A stretch of DNA of 5,050 nt from Clostridiales bacterium UBA1779 (lineage in GTDB: Bacteria; Bacillota; Clostridia; Oscillospirales; CAG-272). Positions 4,805 through 5,050 of this stretch are shown here, piece by piece. The stretch spans positions 1-5,050 of the forward strand of contig DCGL01000169.1 in NCBI GenBank assembly GCA_002314565.1, read 5' to 3'. Positions within the stretch are counted from its first letter, which is position 1; every line of letters begins with the position of its first letter. The notes beneath the pieces were generated by a model. The model was given only the letters and a program-made list of their open reading frames with translations, had not been told where the DNA came from and did no database searches. Both the position numbers and the translations under genes were made by a program.

Positions 4805-5050
4805 ATGAAAACTTACAAATGCAAAGTTTGCGGCGAAGTATTTCAGGTTGAAGACGGAGCCGAAGCCGTCTGCCCCCGCTGCCACCAGAAGGGCGATAAG
4901 CTTGAAGAAATCGTCGAAATGAAAAAGAATCCTTACGCCGGAACACAGACCGAGAAGAATCTCGAAGCTGCATTCGCAGGCGAATCCCAGGCCAGAAACA
5001 AGTACACCTACTGGGCATCAAAGGCCAAGAAGGAAGGCTTTGAGCAGATT
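4805..5050 (+). CDS. Reverse rubrerythrin (NADH peroxidase type), 5' part
   Basis: The first 82 residues are present; the rest lies beyond the window, against roughly 180 residues usual for the family. An N-terminal rubredoxin-like iron site is formed by C6-x2-C9 and C23-x2-C26 (KCKVCG and CPRC). It is followed by the start of the ferritin-like four-helix bundle: GTQTEKNLEAAFAGESQARN at 46-65, in which Glu60 is the expected first di-iron ligand, then KYTYWASKAKKEGFEQI. Rubredoxin ahead of the di-iron domain is the reverse order of classical rubrerythrin and defines reverse rubrerythrins, cytoplasmic enzymes that reduce hydrogen peroxide (and oxygen) with electrons from NADH through a separate reductase. 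GAGGA lies about 8 nt upstream of ATG. The gene fits an obligate anaerobe and is likely induced by oxidative stress. The remaining di-iron ligands cannot be checked here. Confidence 0.93.
   Translation, partial: MKTYKCKVCGEVFQVEDGAEAVCPRCHQKGDKLEEIVEMKKNPYAGTQTEKNLEAAFAGESQARNKYTYWASKAKKEGFEQI

Noticed and set aside
4713..5021. Minus-strand frame over the rubrerythrin gene
   Set aside because: It is antisense to an unmistakable reverse rubrerythrin coding sequence and has no domain or start signal.

Overview
The window looks like chromosomal sequence from a strictly anaerobic, low-to-moderate GC gut-type Firmicute, probably a Ruminococcus/Oscillospiraceae-like member of the Clostridia. The reasons are AT-rich intergenic DNA with good sigma-A-type promoters, a long surface protein with Thr/Glu/Pro stalk and CxxCG repeats of the kind common in gut Clostridia, a stand-alone PD-(D/E)XK-like protein of a type I recall as widespread in these genomes, and a reverse rubrerythrin (oxidative-stress defence of anaerobes). 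The genus assignment is inference.

Layout: positions 1-142 are the end of a 63-bp tandem repeat array. A leftward gene (973-176) encodes a PD-(D/E)XK nuclease-fold protein. It shares a 249-bp promoter region with a divergent rightward gene (1223-2953) for a membrane-anchored extracellular protein carrying four regularly spaced C-x10-C-x2-C-x14/15-H units. A short secreted-protein reading frame (3083-3331) follows and runs straight into a second copy of the 63-bp array (3323 to about 3790), which supplies its stop codon; it is probably a truncated gene. After the array come a promoter and a four-helix membrane protein gene (3958-4626), then a regulatory gap and the start of a reverse rubrerythrin gene (4805 onward, cut by the window end).

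The most notable element is the repeat. Two arrays in the same orientation, about 3.3 kb apart, share a 63-bp unit. Each unit carries an imperfect inverted motif pair and a small perfect dyad. The inner units are nearly identical, while the outer-edge units are decayed but still in 63-bp register. Units differ at a few linked sites as if shuffled by recombination. The arrays bracket the nuclease, the surface protein and the broken secreted-protein gene, so recombination between them could delete that block. The genes do not form an obvious pathway; apart from the divergent pair at 973/1223, each appears to have its own promoter or none that I can see.
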